Shown here: in pieces, positions 1 through 9,294 of the stretch | Numbering within the stretch: the first letter of the stretch is position 1 | How the letters are laid out: each line of letters starts with the position of its first letter | Source of the DNA: Streptomyces sp. JH14 | GTDB taxonomy: Bacteria > Actinomycetota > Actinomycetes > Streptomycetales > Streptomycetaceae | Direction of reading: 5' to 3' | Length of the DNA: 64,000 bases | Assembly (NCBI RefSeq): GCF_029428675.1 | Contig: NZ_JAJNEL010000001.1 | Coordinates: forward strand, 434,001-498,000 | Notes under the pieces: model-generated | The model's input: only the letters and a program-made list of their open reading frames with translations | What the model was told of the DNA's origin: nothing | Database searches by the model: none | Position numbers and translations under genes: made by a program

Positions 1-2
1 CG

Positions 3-701
3 GCGTCCTTCGCGTCGACGGTCGCCGTGCACCGGCGCGGCCACCGGTGGGCTGCCGTCGGCTTCGGTGCGATCACCGCCGTCTTCGCGTACACCCTGGT
101 CACCAATGTGGTCGAACGGCCCGACGGCATCAAGATCGCCTCGTTGTTCATCATCGCCATCCTGCTGACGTCGTCCGCCTCCCGGGTGCACCGCGCCTTC
201 GAACTGCGTGCGGCTGCGGTGACCTTCGACGAGAACGCCCTGCGGCTGATCGACGAGGCGGCGGCGGCCGGGCCACTGCGGATCATCGCCAACGAGCCTC
301 AGGAGCACAGCACGGTCGCCTACCGCACGAAGGAGTACAGCCAGCGCGAAACGACCCACATCCCCGACGGCCGCCCTGTGCTGTTCCTGGAGGTGTTCAT
401 CCAGGATTCCTCGGACTTCACCGCCGCGGTGACCGTCCACGGCGACGAGAAGCACGGGGTACGCAGGCTGCGCATGGAGAGCGCGGTGGTACCGAACACC
501 ATTGCGGCGGTACTGATGGAACTGCGCAACCGCACCGGGGAGGTCCCGCACGCCTACTTCAACTGGACCGAGGGCCACCCGGTCAGTCATCTGCTGCGCT
601 TCCTCGTCTTCGGCGACGGCGAGGTCGCACCGGTCACCCGGGAGGTACTGCGCCGGGCGGAACCCGACCCGGCGCGCCGGCCCCGCATCCACGTCGGCTG
701 A
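3..701 (+). CDS. APC-type amino acid permease, C-terminal part (partial at left edge)
   Basis: The reading frame is open to the left edge, so the gene begins before the window. The visible part starts with two hydrophobic segments (about residues 8-27 and 38-50 after the first internal GTG), then turns into a soluble tail of about 170 residues. That arrangement matches Streptomyces APC-superfamily permeases, which carry a long cytoplasmic C-terminal domain after the last membrane helix. Such proteins import amino acids or related solutes by proton symport. The substrate cannot be inferred because the transport core is outside the window. The family call rests on overall resemblance of the tail and is moderately sure. 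Confidence 0.6.
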   Translation, partial: ASFASTVAVHRRGHRWAAVGFGAITAVFAYTLVTNVVERPDGIKIASLFIIAILLTSSASRVHRAFELRAAAVTFDENALRLIDEAAAAGPLRIIANEPQEHSTVAYRTKEYSQRETTHIPDGRPVLFLEVFIQDSSDFTAAVTVHGDEKHGVRRLRMESAVVPNTIAAVLMELRNRTGEVPHAYFNWTEGHPVSHLLRFLVFGDGEVAPVTREVLRRAEPDPARRPRIHVG

Positions 702-755
702 ACCGGTCGGTCCCGGGGTCCCGTCCGGCCGCCGTCGTCATCCTCGCGGCCGGAC

Positions 756-1505
756 TCAGCCGGCCGGCGTCCGGCCCGCCGTGTCCAGCGTGGCGCCGGC
801 CTGGTCGGCCAGGGTCACCGCGACCAGCCGGGCCTGCAGGTCCGGTGCGGTTCCCGGCGCGGGATCGAGCATGAACCTGCCGAGGTAGTGGCCCTGCCCA
901 CTGACCCGGAGCTCGATCTCGCCCTCCGGCCAGCCGTCGCGCTCGACGTCCCAGCGCCTGCGTCCGACGGACACACTGCCGTCCTGCTCCAGCCGCGGTG
1001 GCCGGCCCAGCAGGGTTCCGTACTCGAAGCGGCAGCCCCGCAGCTGCAGCAGCTCCGCGAGTTCGTCCCGCACATGGGCGGCCACCGCGTCGGCGGAGGT
1101 CGTCGCCTGCGCCAGCTCGGCGGTGCCATGGATCCGGGCGAGATGGCCCGCATCCGTCACGGTGATCACCTGGAGCCGCCTGACCCGGACGGCCAGTTGC
1201 GAGACGAGCAGGCCGACGGCCAGCAGGAGCACAGCCGTTCCGATGTCGTCGTCGCCGTTGATGGTGAACTGCTGATACGGCGGGGTCAGGAAGAAGTCGA
1301 ACCAGGCGGCGGCGGACAGCGCGGCCACCGCGCCCGCGATGCGGCTGCCGAACGCGGCAACCGCGACGACGACGACCACGAGGATCAGAGCCGCATTGGC
1401 GTTCGACAGGTCCGTGCGGAACGGCACCAGCGCGAGGGCGACCAGCAGCGGCGCCACCAGCGCAGCCGCGAGCGCAAGCCGGTTCCGGAGCGAGTGACTG
1501 CTCAT
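756..1505 (-). CDS. DUF4118 (KdpD-like transmembrane) protein
   Basis: A 249-residue membrane protein. Residues 8-95 hold about four hydrophobic helices in the pattern of the DUF4118 domain, which is the membrane-embedded part of the potassium sensor kinase KdpD; the motif WFDFFLTPPYQQF at about residue 68 is characteristic. The C-terminal 130 residues form a soluble GAF-like region without histidine-kinase boxes, so this is not a complete KdpD. A clear ribosome site (aggaggt) lies just before the ATG. No kdpFABC genes are nearby. Its role is unknown; a stand-alone sensing or accessory membrane protein is the likeliest reading. Confidence 0.8.
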   Translation of the reverse strand: MSSHSLRNRLALAAALVAPLLVALALVPFRTDLSNANAALILVVVVVAVAAFGSRIAGAVAALSAAAWFDFFLTPPYQQFTINGDDDIGTAVLLLAVGLLVSQLAVRVRRLQVITVTDAGHLARIHGTAELAQATTSADAVAAHVRDELAELLQLRGCRFEYGTLLGRPPRLEQDGSVSVGRRRWDVERDGWPEGEIELRVSGQGHYLGRFMLDPAPGTAPDLQARLVAVTLADQAGATLDTAGRTPAG

Positions 1506-1853
1506 GCGGCACCTCCTGCATCCAGTCTGTCCCCCTTCGCCCCGGCGGCGAACGGCGTTGACACGGCCCTGACGCGTCCGTCACCCGTTTTGATGGCGCA
1601 CTGACAGCGAGGCGGCGCCCATGGCCCGTACACGGACGCGCTCGGCACCTCCGTCGGCATTCCGGGCGGATTCGTCGCGTACCGTACCGGTCCGGTCACG
1701 TGACGTCACTGTCCGCGACCCCGCTCTCCGCGTCCGCAGCGGGGCGCTGGTGCGGTTCGGCTCGTCCCGAGGGCCGACACCGCTGATGATGAGAGTGAGG
1801 GCATGACGCGCATGGACGTAGCCCGACGGTTCACTCCGGACATGGGAGGTGAC

Positions 1854-2321
1854 ATGGACGTCGACACCACGATGGGCGACGAGGTCTACCAGCCGGACGG
1901 CTCGGAGGTCCAGGACGATGCAGGCCTGCTCGATGCGGCCGACACCCTCGACGACCGGGCCGGCGCAGACCCGTTCGACACGGGCTATTCGCCCCCGGAG
2001 CGGCCGTGGGGCGTGGAACACCACGGTGTCACGGCGGCCGAGCAGCACGAAGGGGAAAGCCTCGACCAGCGCCTCAGCGAGGAGGAGCCGGAGCTGCCCG
2101 TCCCCGACGGGGACGAGATCGGCGATGTGCTGGACACCGACGGCGAGGTGCGTGACGACGAGGTCGGGGGCCTGCGGGCCGGACGGCTGGTCGCGCCCGA
2201 CGAGGGCGCGCACGAGGACGACGAGAAGGACATGATTGCCTTCGACATCGGCATCGACGGCGCCGCGGCGTCCGCCGAGGAGGCCGCGATGCACGTGGTC
2301 CCCGCCCCGGAAGGTCTGTAG
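1854..2321 (+). CDS. DUF5709 domain protein
   Basis: An acidic 155-residue protein with no cysteine, rich in Asp, Glu and Gly. The N-terminal pattern GDEVYQPDGSEVQDD and the segment LDEGYSPPERPWG-like (here DTGYSPPERPWGVEH) are hallmarks of the actinobacterial DUF5709 family, whose function is unknown. I placed the start at 1854 because gggaggtg sits five bases before that ATG and because family members start close to the DEVYQP motif. An upstream in-frame ATG at 1803 would add 17 atypical residues. No operon partner is evident. Confidence 0.82.
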   Translation: MDVDTTMGDEVYQPDGSEVQDDAGLLDAADTLDDRAGADPFDTGYSPPERPWGVEHHGVTAAEQHEGESLDQRLSEEEPELPVPDGDEIGDVLDTDGEVRDDEVGGLRAGRLVAPDEGAHEDDEKDMIAFDIGIDGAAASAEEAAMHVVPAPEGL

Positions 2322-2439
2322 GCCCCCACCGCACCACCGGCCGCGCTCCACAGCCGGTGCGGGCCGCTGAGGTCCGCCCCTGGACCGGCCGCGCCCCTGC
2401 CACCCACCTCACGCCCGGTCAGGAACGGGACGGCCGCGG

Positions 2440-2676
2440 GTGGTCGGACCCCTGCGCTGCGTTCTCACCATGGCCGTGCCGGCGCGCCCGCTCGGTGAGC
2501 TTCCCGCGACGTACATCACGTGCCTGCTCGACGGCGCCGAGCCGAACGACGACGTGGCCAAGCGGCTGAGCAGCGAGCACTGGCGGCTGGTCGAGATGGA
2601 CACCGGCCACTGGCCGATGTTCTCGCAGCCGCGCGAGCCGGCACGGATTCTGCTCCGGTCGGGCACGGACTCCTGA
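2440..2676 (+). pseudogene. C-terminal remnant of an alpha/beta hydrolase
   Basis: About 60 residues resemble the end of small alpha/beta hydrolases: a strand followed by an acidic segment and the catalytic-histidine loop MDTGHWPMFSQP, in which the histidine after TG is the triad His. The nucleophile elbow and the first 150 or more residues of the fold are absent, and the sequence before about 2485 shows no hydrolase similarity. I read it as a decayed fragment, not a small gene. Confidence 0.6.
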
Positions 2677-2702
2677 GGTCCGGTCGGCGGTGGACGCCGG
2701 GC

Positions 2703-3143
2703 TCAGGCCAGTCTCAAGTCGATGAAGCGGACGCTGTCACCCGGCAGCAGGTATCGCTCGACTTCGACGAATCCCTGGGCCTGCGCGAACCGCAGCCCGT
2801 CCGGATTGGATTCCAGGACCACCGTCTCGATGACGTCGGCGCCGAGCTCTCGCGCCTGCGCCAGCCCTCGTACGTAGAGTGCCCGGCCGAATCCCTGTCT
2901 CCGGTGAGCCGGGAGCACCCTGGCGATCACCGTGGCCACGGATGCTTCGCTCGTGGGCGGACGCAGGGTCGAGCAGCCCACAAGGACGTCGCCCAGATAC
3001 GCGACCTCCAGCCGGTTGCGTCGGACGCGCTCACGTACCTCGTCGAGAGAGAGCACGGCTGTGGGGATGATCGTGTTGTGGACGTGCTGCCAGTCCCGCA
3101 GCAGGGCATCGCCGTCCACCTGCTCGATACGAAGATCAGTCAT
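2703..3143 (-). CDS. GNAT family N-acetyltransferase
   Basis: A 146-residue single-domain GNAT protein. The acetyl-CoA pyrophosphate loop is seen as RVLPAHRRQGFGRAL (the R/Q-x-x-G-x-A motif) at about residues 74-88, followed by the typical second-half strand IETVVLESNPDGLRFAQAQGF. The open frame extends upstream to 3314 but that part is low-complexity and unlike the family, so I took the ATG at 3143, where the fold begins. The substrate is unknown. It is transcribed in the same direction as the PfkB kinase just upstream (gap 79 bp), so the two may be co-transcribed. Confidence 0.82.
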   Translation of the reverse strand: MTDLRIEQVDGDALLRDWQHVHNTIIPTAVLSLDEVRERVRRNRLEVAYLGDVLVGCSTLRPPTSEASVATVIARVLPAHRRQGFGRALYVRGLAQARELGADVIETVVLESNPDGLRFAQAQGFVEVERYLLPGDSVRFIDLRLA

Positions 3144-3222
3144 CGCAGCAGGAAACCGCGCGCCTTGTGGGACGTCAACCTCGGCAGCATCCGGCACGTC
3201 ATGCCGTCGGCCGGTCCGGCCG

Positions 3223-4119
3223 CTACGCCGCTGCGCGGGAGAGGAGTTCGGCCCGGCTGATGGGATCGGTCCCCGTCGCCGGGACGGTGCAGGCGTGGGC
3301 CCCGGCAATCGCACCGTACAGGCCGCATCGCTGCGGCGGCTCGCCGGCCAGACGGCCGAAGAGATAGCCGGCCGCGAACGCGTCGCCGGCCCCGTTGGAG
3401 TCCACTGCAGGCGCCGGGGGCGTGACCGCCGGAATGTGGGTCAGCTCGCCACCGATCAGCTGATGAGCGCCCTCGGCTCCCGCTGTGACAACGACCGCTT
3501 CGGCCCGGCCTCGTTCGGCGATCCGCCGCATGGTCTTCTCCGGGTCGGCGAGGGCCGCGGCCGACAGGAAGACCACGTCGGCCTCGTAGGCGAAGGCCTC
3601 GTGGTACGCGTTGACGCCGTCCCAGTCGTGCAGGTCGGTGGAGATGGTCACGCCCGCCTCACGCAGCGTGGGCAGGGCGTGGGCGCAGGGATAGGTGATG
3701 GAGACGTGGGCGTGGCGGCTGACCGACGCCAGGGCGCCCACCGTTTCCGTGGGCAGCCGGTCCGCTTCCCGCGAGCGGCTGTTGTCGTACAGCGACAGGC
3801 GCCGCCCGTCGGGGCCGACGAGATTCACCGCGCGCTTGGTGCCGGCCGGCTGCGGAATGCCGGTGAGCGCAATGCCCCGGTCGCGGTGCAGCGCGCGGAC
3901 CAGGCTGCCCGCGTGATCGTCGCCGATCATGTCGATGTGATGGGTGCGCAGCCCCAGTGCGTGCACCCCGAGCGCCACGAAGTCGCCGGTCTGTCCCGCC
4001 CGTGTTTCGATGGCAGGCACCATGTGGCTGTCGGCGTATGGGAGCGGCAGCTGCGGGACGTACACCAGCGTGTCCACGCCGGCACCCCCCAGGACGAGGA
4101 TGTCGGTCTCGATGCTCAA
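3223..4119 (-). CDS. PfkB-family carbohydrate/nucleoside kinase
   Basis: A 298-residue ribokinase-like protein that should phosphorylate a sugar, sugar acid or nucleoside with ATP. The N-terminal signature region (GGAGVDTLVYVPQLP) and the C-terminal PfkB signature DSNGAGDAFAAGY with its catalytic Asp (about residue 247) and anion-hole glycines are intact. The start appears to be TTG, with aggagag four bases before it. A GNAT gene follows in the same direction. The divergent neighbour at 4285 is an exported polysaccharide lyase, so a role in phosphorylating released sugars is possible but only an inference from position. Confidence 0.85.
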   Translation of the reverse strand: MSIETDILVLGGAGVDTLVYVPQLPLPYADSHMVPAIETRAGQTGDFVALGVHALGLRTHHIDMIGDDHAGSLVRALHRDRGIALTGIPQPAGTKRAVNLVGPDGRRLSLYDNSRSREADRLPTETVGALASVSRHAHVSITYPCAHALPTLREAGVTISTDLHDWDGVNAYHEAFAYEADVVFLSAAALADPEKTMRRIAERGRAEAVVVTAGAEGAHQLIGGELTHIPAVTPPAPAVDSNGAGDAFAAGYLFGRLAGEPPQRCGLYGAIAGAHACTVPATGTDPISRAELLSRAAA

Positions 4120-4284
4120 CGGCTCTCCTGAAGGTGAGGAAGTCCGGGCAGCGTAACGGGTGCTGCACCACGGCGAAGAGCACGGACCCGGTCACGGCAT
4201 GACGGTCCCGTCCCCTTGCCGTCGGCCGGGGCCTCTGCTTGACTCCGCGCGCCGGGCCACCAACTCACGGGCGGAGAAAGCCAC

Positions 4285-6828
4285 ATGGAGATCACCCGCA
4301 GACGTCTGCTGGCCGCCCTGTCGGCCGCCGGTCTCCTTTCGGTACTCCCCGCCCGGCCGGCGACCGCCGCCGACGTCGCCGCGGACAGCGCCCGCCTGCT
4401 GGCCAACACCGTTGCCGTCCTCGCCGGGACCGCCGCGTCCAACTCCCGTCCCGAGACGGCCGCCAAGCTCGCCGCAGTGGACAAGGCGGCACGGTCGCAT
4501 CTCGCGTCGATGGACGCCGCGGTCGAGGGCGAGCTGTTCGCCGGTCTGAAGCTCGGCGGGAGCGAGGCCGTCCTCAACACCGCCTTCCAGCGGCTGTACG
4601 AGATCGCCCTCGCCACCCGCACACCACCGGGCGGGGCCGCCTCCGACCTCTACGGGAACACCGCCGTTCAGCGCCGTGTGCTCGACGGCCTCGGATGGCT
4701 GCACGACCACTACTACGGCGACCAGTCCACGGGCTACTACGGCAACTGGTTCTACTGGGAGATCGGCCTCTCTCAGCACATCAGCAGGACGCTGGTCCTT
4801 CTCGCCGACGAAGTGCGGGCCTACCGCCCGGGCCTCGTGGACACGTTCGTGGCCTCCATGGACGCCTACCTGCGCAACGGTGTCGACGGCGACGTGAATC
4901 TCGATTCGCGCTTCCACACCGGCGCCAACCTCGCCGACATCACCACCAACCGCATCCTGCAGGGCGGTCTCCTCGGCGACGAAGCCCGTATCCGCAAGGC
5001 GCTCACCGACCAGCTGACGGTCTTCGCCACCATCGACCCGTACCACCTCGCGCACGGCGTCACGGACGGCTACTACGCGGACGGGTCCTTCATCCAGCAC
5101 GCCTCCGTCGCCTACACGGGCTCGTACGGAAAGGGCCTCCTGACCCGCGTCGTGCAGACCCTGAAGATCACGGACGGCACGGGATTCGCGTACGGCGAGG
5201 AGCTCGTGCCGGCCGTGCGGAGCTGGGTGCAGAACGGCTTCGCCCCGCTGATCTTCGAGGGCTGGATGATGGAGATCGTCAAGGGACGGGCGGTGTCACG
5301 TCCGGACAGCGGGTACACCGATGTCGGTGTGGTCGTCGAGGCCGTCGTCGATCTGTCCTCGCTGGCGAGCGGCGACGACGCCATGGCCCTCAAGAGCTAC
5401 GTCAAGTACGTCGGTTCCACGTCACGCGGCACGCTCGATCCGGGGCGCTTCGTCTCGCCGGTCAGCGTCGTGCGGTACGCCGACATCATCGGCGACGCCT
5501 CCGTACCGGCCGCGGATCTCAATGCGGCCTCGCGCAGCGTCGCCTTCAACGCCATGGACCGGCACGTGCACCGCAGGCCCGGTTTCGCCTTCGCGCTCGC
5601 CCGCAGCTCGGACCGGATCAGCAAGTACGAGTACATGAGCGGCGAGAACCTCATGCCGTGGTTCCAGGGCGACGGGGCGTACTACCTCTACCTCTCCGGT
5701 CAGGACCAGTCGCAGGCGTACGGCGTCGACTACTTCACCACGGTCTCGCCGTACGGTCTGGCCGGTGTCACCGCTCCGGTGGAGGAGCGCCGGACCGTCC
5801 CCGAGCTGTACGGGACCCCGTACTACGACAACCCCGGGCATGCGCTGAACTTCACCTCGTCGTCGGAGTCCCAGAACACATACGTCTACTTCCCCCGTGG
5901 CACCGATCCCCACTCCGGCGGCGCCGTGCTCGGGGCGTACGCCGCGGCCGCGATGGTGCAGTCCAGCGACGTCGGCGTGCGCGACAGGCATCTCCTGCCG
6001 GACGACTTCGTGGTCTACCGCAATGCGACGGCCACCAAGTCGTGGTTCCTCCTCGACGAGGAGATCGTGGTGCTGGCCGCAGGTGTCGGTGACCCTGCCG
6101 GGCGCGCCGTGACCACGGCCGTCGACGCCCGCACCGCCTTGCCCGCCGACCGGATCTCGCTCACCGGGATGTTGCGCGACGGCCGCCCCTGGACCGGCGC
6201 GGGCACCGGTGACCTGCGCTGGCTGCGGTACGCCAACGCCACGCAGCACACCGCCGTCGGCTATGTCTTCCTCGACACCCCGGAGGTCCGCGTCTCCCTG
6301 GACGAGGTCGTCCGCAGCCGCCGGGTCGTCCGCACGTCGAACCCGGACACCATCGTCACCCGTACCGTGCTCGGCGTGACGGTCGACCGGGCGCCCGGGG
6401 CCGGACCCATGCGCCTGGCCTACGCGCTGGTGCCGAACGCGGCCGAGGCGCAGCTGGGACCGTACGCGAAAGGGCCGCTCACGGTCCTGGCCAACTCGAC
6501 GCGCGTGCAGGCCGTCTCCCATGCCGGCCTCGGTCTGACGGCGGCCAACACGTTCGCCGCCGGCCACCACGAGGCCGCGGGCCTGCGCATCGACGGACCG
6601 GCCTCGGTGATCGTGCAGCGCCGCGGGCACCGCGGCCCGACCACCGTCGCCGTGTCCGACCCGACCATGGGCCGGGACACGGTCGGTGTCGTGATCCACG
6701 GACGGTCGCTGCGGAAGGTCTCGTCGGACGACGGGGTGCGTGTGAGCCCGGTCCACGGCGGCACCCGGCTCGACTTCGACACCCGGCACGCCTACGGCCG
6801 CAGCTTCACGGTCACCCTGCAGGGCTGA
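4285..6828 (+). CDS. Tat-exported polysaccharide lyase family 8 (hyaluronate/xanthan/chondroitin lyase type)
   Basis: An 847-residue secreted enzyme. The N-terminus carries a twin-arginine signal (EITRRRLLAALSAAG) with probable cleavage near ATAAD at residue 29. The alpha-toroid domain contains the family 8 catalytic set: Asn222 in ITTNRIL, His272 in SFIQHAS and Tyr281 in YTGSYGKG. The spacings (50 and 9 residues) match streptococcal hyaluronate lyase. Aromatic patch residues NWFYWEIG at 154-161 line the cleft. The remainder is the beta-sandwich region. It cleaves acidic polysaccharides by beta-elimination outside the cell. Exact substrate (hyaluronan, chondroitin, xanthan) cannot be fixed. 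It is read divergently from the PfkB kinase. Confidence 0.92.
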   Translation: MEITRRRLLAALSAAGLLSVLPARPATAADVAADSARLLANTVAVLAGTAASNSRPETAAKLAAVDKAARSHLASMDAAVEGELFAGLKLGGSEAVLNTAFQRLYEIALATRTPPGGAASDLYGNTAVQRRVLDGLGWLHDHYYGDQSTGYYGNWFYWEIGLSQHISRTLVLLADEVRAYRPGLVDTFVASMDAYLRNGVDGDVNLDSRFHTGANLADITTNRILQGGLLGDEARIRKALTDQLTVFATIDPYHLAHGVTDGYYADGSFIQHASVAYTGSYGKGLLTRVVQTLKITDGTGFAYGEELVPAVRSWVQNGFAPLIFEGWMMEIVKGRAVSRPDSGYTDVGVVVEAVVDLSSLASGDDAMALKSYVKYVGSTSRGTLDPGRFVSPVSVVRYADIIGDASVPAADLNAASRSVAFNAMDRHVHRRPGFAFALARSSDRISKYEYMSGENLMPWFQGDGAYYLYLSGQDQSQAYGVDYFTTVSPYGLAGVTAPVEERRTVPELYGTPYYDNPGHALNFTSSSESQNTYVYFPRGTDPHSGGAVLGAYAAAAMVQSSDVGVRDRHLLPDDFVVYRNATATKSWFLLDEEIVVLAAGVGDPAGRAVTTAVDARTALPADRISLTGMLRDGRPWTGAGTGDLRWLRYANATQHTAVGYVFLDTPEVRVSLDEVVRSRRVVRTSNPDTIVTRTVLGVTVDRAPGAGPMRLAYALVPNAAEAQLGPYAKGPLTVLANSTRVQAVSHAGLGLTAANTFAAGHHEAAGLRIDGPASVIVQRRGHRGPTTVAVSDPTMGRDTVGVVIHGRSLRKVSSDDGVRVSPVHGGTRLDFDTRHAYGRSFTVTLQG

Positions 6829-7049
6829 CCGCACCACTGTCCGTGACCCTGGACCGGCGGCGTCACGTCGGGCCCGACGACGCCCGTCGCCGTCCGGTCG
6901 CAGCCGTCCGGCGTGGGGAGCCAGCGATCCGTGCGGCGGTCCGCCTGCGGACGCGGTGCCCCTTCTCTTCGGCCGTCCCGTGCGGGCGTGGCCGGCCGCG
7001 GGGCGGGTACGGACTCCGCTGCGTCCTGCCCTGACCCGCAGCGGCTCCG

Positions 7050-8198
7050 CTACACGGCATCCGGGAGCCGTTCGATGGCGACCATGGCCGCATCGTCGCC
7101 CAGGCGCCCGCCCGCGTGACGAAGGAGGTCGGCGCAGACGTACTTCAGCAGGGCTTCGGGATCCTCCCGGGGCCGTGCCGCAACCCGCTCGGACAGGGGA
7201 TAGAAGCACCCCGACGCGTCGCGGGACTCGAGCACGCCATCGGTGTACAGGAGCAGGACATCGCCGATGTCGAAGCCGAACGTCTCCTCGGTGAAGGCGG
7301 GGGCGAGCAGCTGCGCCAGCCCGAGCGGCGGAGCCGGCTCGTACACGTCGAGCGAGTGCACCCGGCCCGCACGGAGCAGCAGCGGTGGCGGATGGCCGCA
7401 GCTGACCAGCCGCACCTCGCGAGCGGCGTCGGGAATGTCGAGCACGGCCGCAGTGACAAAGGCTTCCGCACTGAATGCGTCCTGGCCGCCTCCCGCCCCT
7501 TCCACGGTGCCGTTCCGGTCCACGGTGACCCCGTCCTCCAGGTGCCCCACCAGATCGGGCAGGTGCGCCTCCTTGTGCGCCAGGGCCCGGAACGCGCCCA
7601 GTACACCGGCGGCCTCACCGATCGCGTCGAGCCCCTTGCCGCGTGCGTCGCCGACGATCAGACGGGTGCCGTCGGCCGTGCGGGCAAGCGCGTACAGATC
7701 ACCGCCGAGCTGCGCCTCCGCCTCTGCCGCCAGATAGAGCGAGGCGATGCGCAGCGGACCGCTGCGCCGCGGCAGGGGCTGCATCAGTACGTGCTGTGCC
7801 GCCTCGGCCACCGATCGGAGCTGCGTCATCTCCTTTTCGTGCTGTTCCCTCAGGTGGGCAAAGACCGTGACGAACGCGGAGATCAGGCACAGCGCAATGA
7901 TCTGGTAAGTGTGGTTGAGGTCGTTGATGCTGGTGCGCGCGAAGGCGACCACGGACTGGGCGAGCACAGCGACCGCGCCCACGAAGCCGGTCATCCGCGG
8001 GCCGGCGAACGACGACGTCACAGCGGGCGCTGCCACGAGAAACGGTCCCAGGTGGACGTCCGGAGGCGCGCTCACGTCCATCACGGTGACGGCGGCGATC
8101 AGAGCGAACGGCATGGCGACCAGAGCCTTCGAGTGCCGCTGGGTCGCGCAGAGCGAGCGCTGGAGCCGCTTCCATGTCATGGTTCCGGAATACCTCAC
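7050..8198 (-). CDS. Membrane-anchored PP2C/SpoIIE-type serine phosphatase
   Basis: A 382-residue protein with three or four membrane helices in residues 25-115, a short coiled linker (REQHEKEMTQLRSVAEAAQ), and a C-terminal PPM phosphatase domain. The metal-binding motifs are present: GGDLYA, VGDARGKGLDA, YTDGVLE and GDDAAMVA. Such Streptomyces phosphatases usually act on anti-sigma-factor antagonists (STAS proteins). No anti-sigma or STAS gene is adjacent, so the partner is unknown. The start may be the GTG at 8198 or the ATG at 8180. It lies tail to tail with the polysaccharide lyase across a 221-bp gap. Confidence 0.9.
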   Translation of the reverse strand: MRYSGTMTWKRLQRSLCATQRHSKALVAMPFALIAAVTVMDVSAPPDVHLGPFLVAAPAVTSSFAGPRMTGFVGAVAVLAQSVVAFARTSINDLNHTYQIIALCLISAFVTVFAHLREQHEKEMTQLRSVAEAAQHVLMQPLPRRSGPLRIASLYLAAEAEAQLGGDLYALARTADGTRLIVGDARGKGLDAIGEAAGVLGAFRALAHKEAHLPDLVGHLEDGVTVDRNGTVEGAGGGQDAFSAEAFVTAAVLDIPDAAREVRLVSCGHPPPLLLRAGRVHSLDVYEPAPPLGLAQLLAPAFTEETFGFDIGDVLLLYTDGVLESRDASGCFYPLSERVAARPREDPEALLKYVCADLLRHAGGRLGDDAAMVAIERLPDAV

Positions 8199-8266
8199 AC
8201 CCTCTGCGGCCGCCCTTCAGGCGCCCTCCGCCCGTATGCCGTCCGCCGAGCCTCGAAACCGGTCCC

Positions 8267-9163
8267 TCATCGAGGCGACCGCTCGGCGTCCGAGCCCTCC
8301 GGATCCGGGCCCGCCGTCGCCGGCGGCTCCGCACCGCCCCACGGGTCCGTGCGCGCCAGAACGTCGTGTACAGCATCCGTGGGCACGCCGGATCCGGCCC
8401 GGAGGGCCGCTCGCACCCTCGTGCCGCCGTCCACGAGCAGGTCCGTGCCGGTGACCCAGTCCGCTTCGTCGGAGACCAGCCACAGCACCGCCCGGGCCAC
8501 GTCGTCCGGCTCACCGATCCGGGCCAGCGGCAGGCTCCGGGCGATCCGCTGCTCGGACCGCTCCCACACGAACCGCGCCATCTCGGTGCGCACCAGGCCC
8601 GGCGACACCGCATTCACCCGCACACCGGGCGCCAGCTCACCCGCGAGCTGGCGGGTCAGGTGCAGCAGGGCCGCCTTGCTCGTGCCGTACGCGCCGACGT
8701 GCGGCCCCACGCCGTAGGTGCCCTCGGTGCAGACGTTGACGACCGCGCCGCCGTGCTCACGCATCCAGGCCCGCCAGGCGAGCTGGGTCAGGCGCAGCGG
8801 CGCCTCCACGTTCACTGCAAAGGCGTCGCGCCAGACCCCGGGGTCGGCGTCCATCAGCGGGCCGAACGGCGCATTGGTCGCGGCGTTGTTCACGAGGACG
8901 TCGAGCCGGCCGAACGTCCGCATCACAAGATCCGTGCACCGGGCCAGGTGCGCGGGATCAGCGACCGATCCGGCGCAGCCGACCGCCGTGATGCCGGTGG
9001 CGGCGAGCCGGTCCACCGCCGCGGCCACTCCCCCGGGGTCGCGTGCGGTGATGCAGAGCCTCGCTCCCGCCTCGCCCAGGGCCTGCGCCGTGGCGAGGCC
9101 GATGCCTCGGGAGGCTCCGGTGATCAGGGCCGCCCTGCCGTCGAGTGCCGCTGATGACGTCAT
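8267..9163 (-). CDS. Short-chain dehydrogenase/reductase (SDR)
   Basis: A 298-residue classical SDR. It has the cofactor motif TGASRGIG (residues 15-22), the NNAATN motif at about 92, the active-site YGTSK (Tyr159, Lys163) and the C-terminal DGG motif. The catalytic serine, normally 13 residues before the Tyr, is Thr146 here (VNVCTEGTYG). Threonine can support the same proton relay, so activity is plausible. The last 40 residues are a Pro/Ala/Asp-rich tail beyond the fold. It lies 131 bp downstream of the P450 gene on the same strand and could act on the P450 product or substrate; that link is inference. Confidence 0.88.
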   Translation of the reverse strand: MTSSAALDGRAALITGASRGIGLATAQALGEAGARLCITARDPGGVAAAVDRLAATGITAVGCAGSVADPAHLARCTDLVMRTFGRLDVLVNNAATNAPFGPLMDADPGVWRDAFAVNVEAPLRLTQLAWRAWMREHGGAVVNVCTEGTYGVGPHVGAYGTSKAALLHLTRQLAGELAPGVRVNAVSPGLVRTEMARFVWERSEQRIARSLPLARIGEPDDVARAVLWLVSDEADWVTGTDLLVDGGTRVRAALRAGSGVPTDAVHDVLARTDPWGGAEPPATAGPDPEGSDAERSPR

Positions 9164-9294
9164 CGGCGTACCGTCTCATGACGGACCGTCAAAAACACTC
9201 CGCGTGCAGTCGTGAACTGCCGCGTCAGGCCATGCTGTTCGGTCCCGCAGCCGGTCGCAGGGGGCTGTGGGAGGCGTCGCGCCGTCCACACCTG

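Noticed and set aside
47..874. 275-codon open frame on the plus strand over the permease gene
   Set aside because: Arg/Pro/Gly-rich shadow of the permease frame with no family pattern.
888..1604. Plus-strand open frame antisense to the DUF4118 gene
   Set aside because: Antisense shadow; the minus-strand membrane protein explains the coding signal and has a good ribosome site.
5422..7209. 595-codon minus-strand frame over the polysaccharide lyase
   Set aside because: Antisense shadow; composition has no domain pattern and the lyase is complete.
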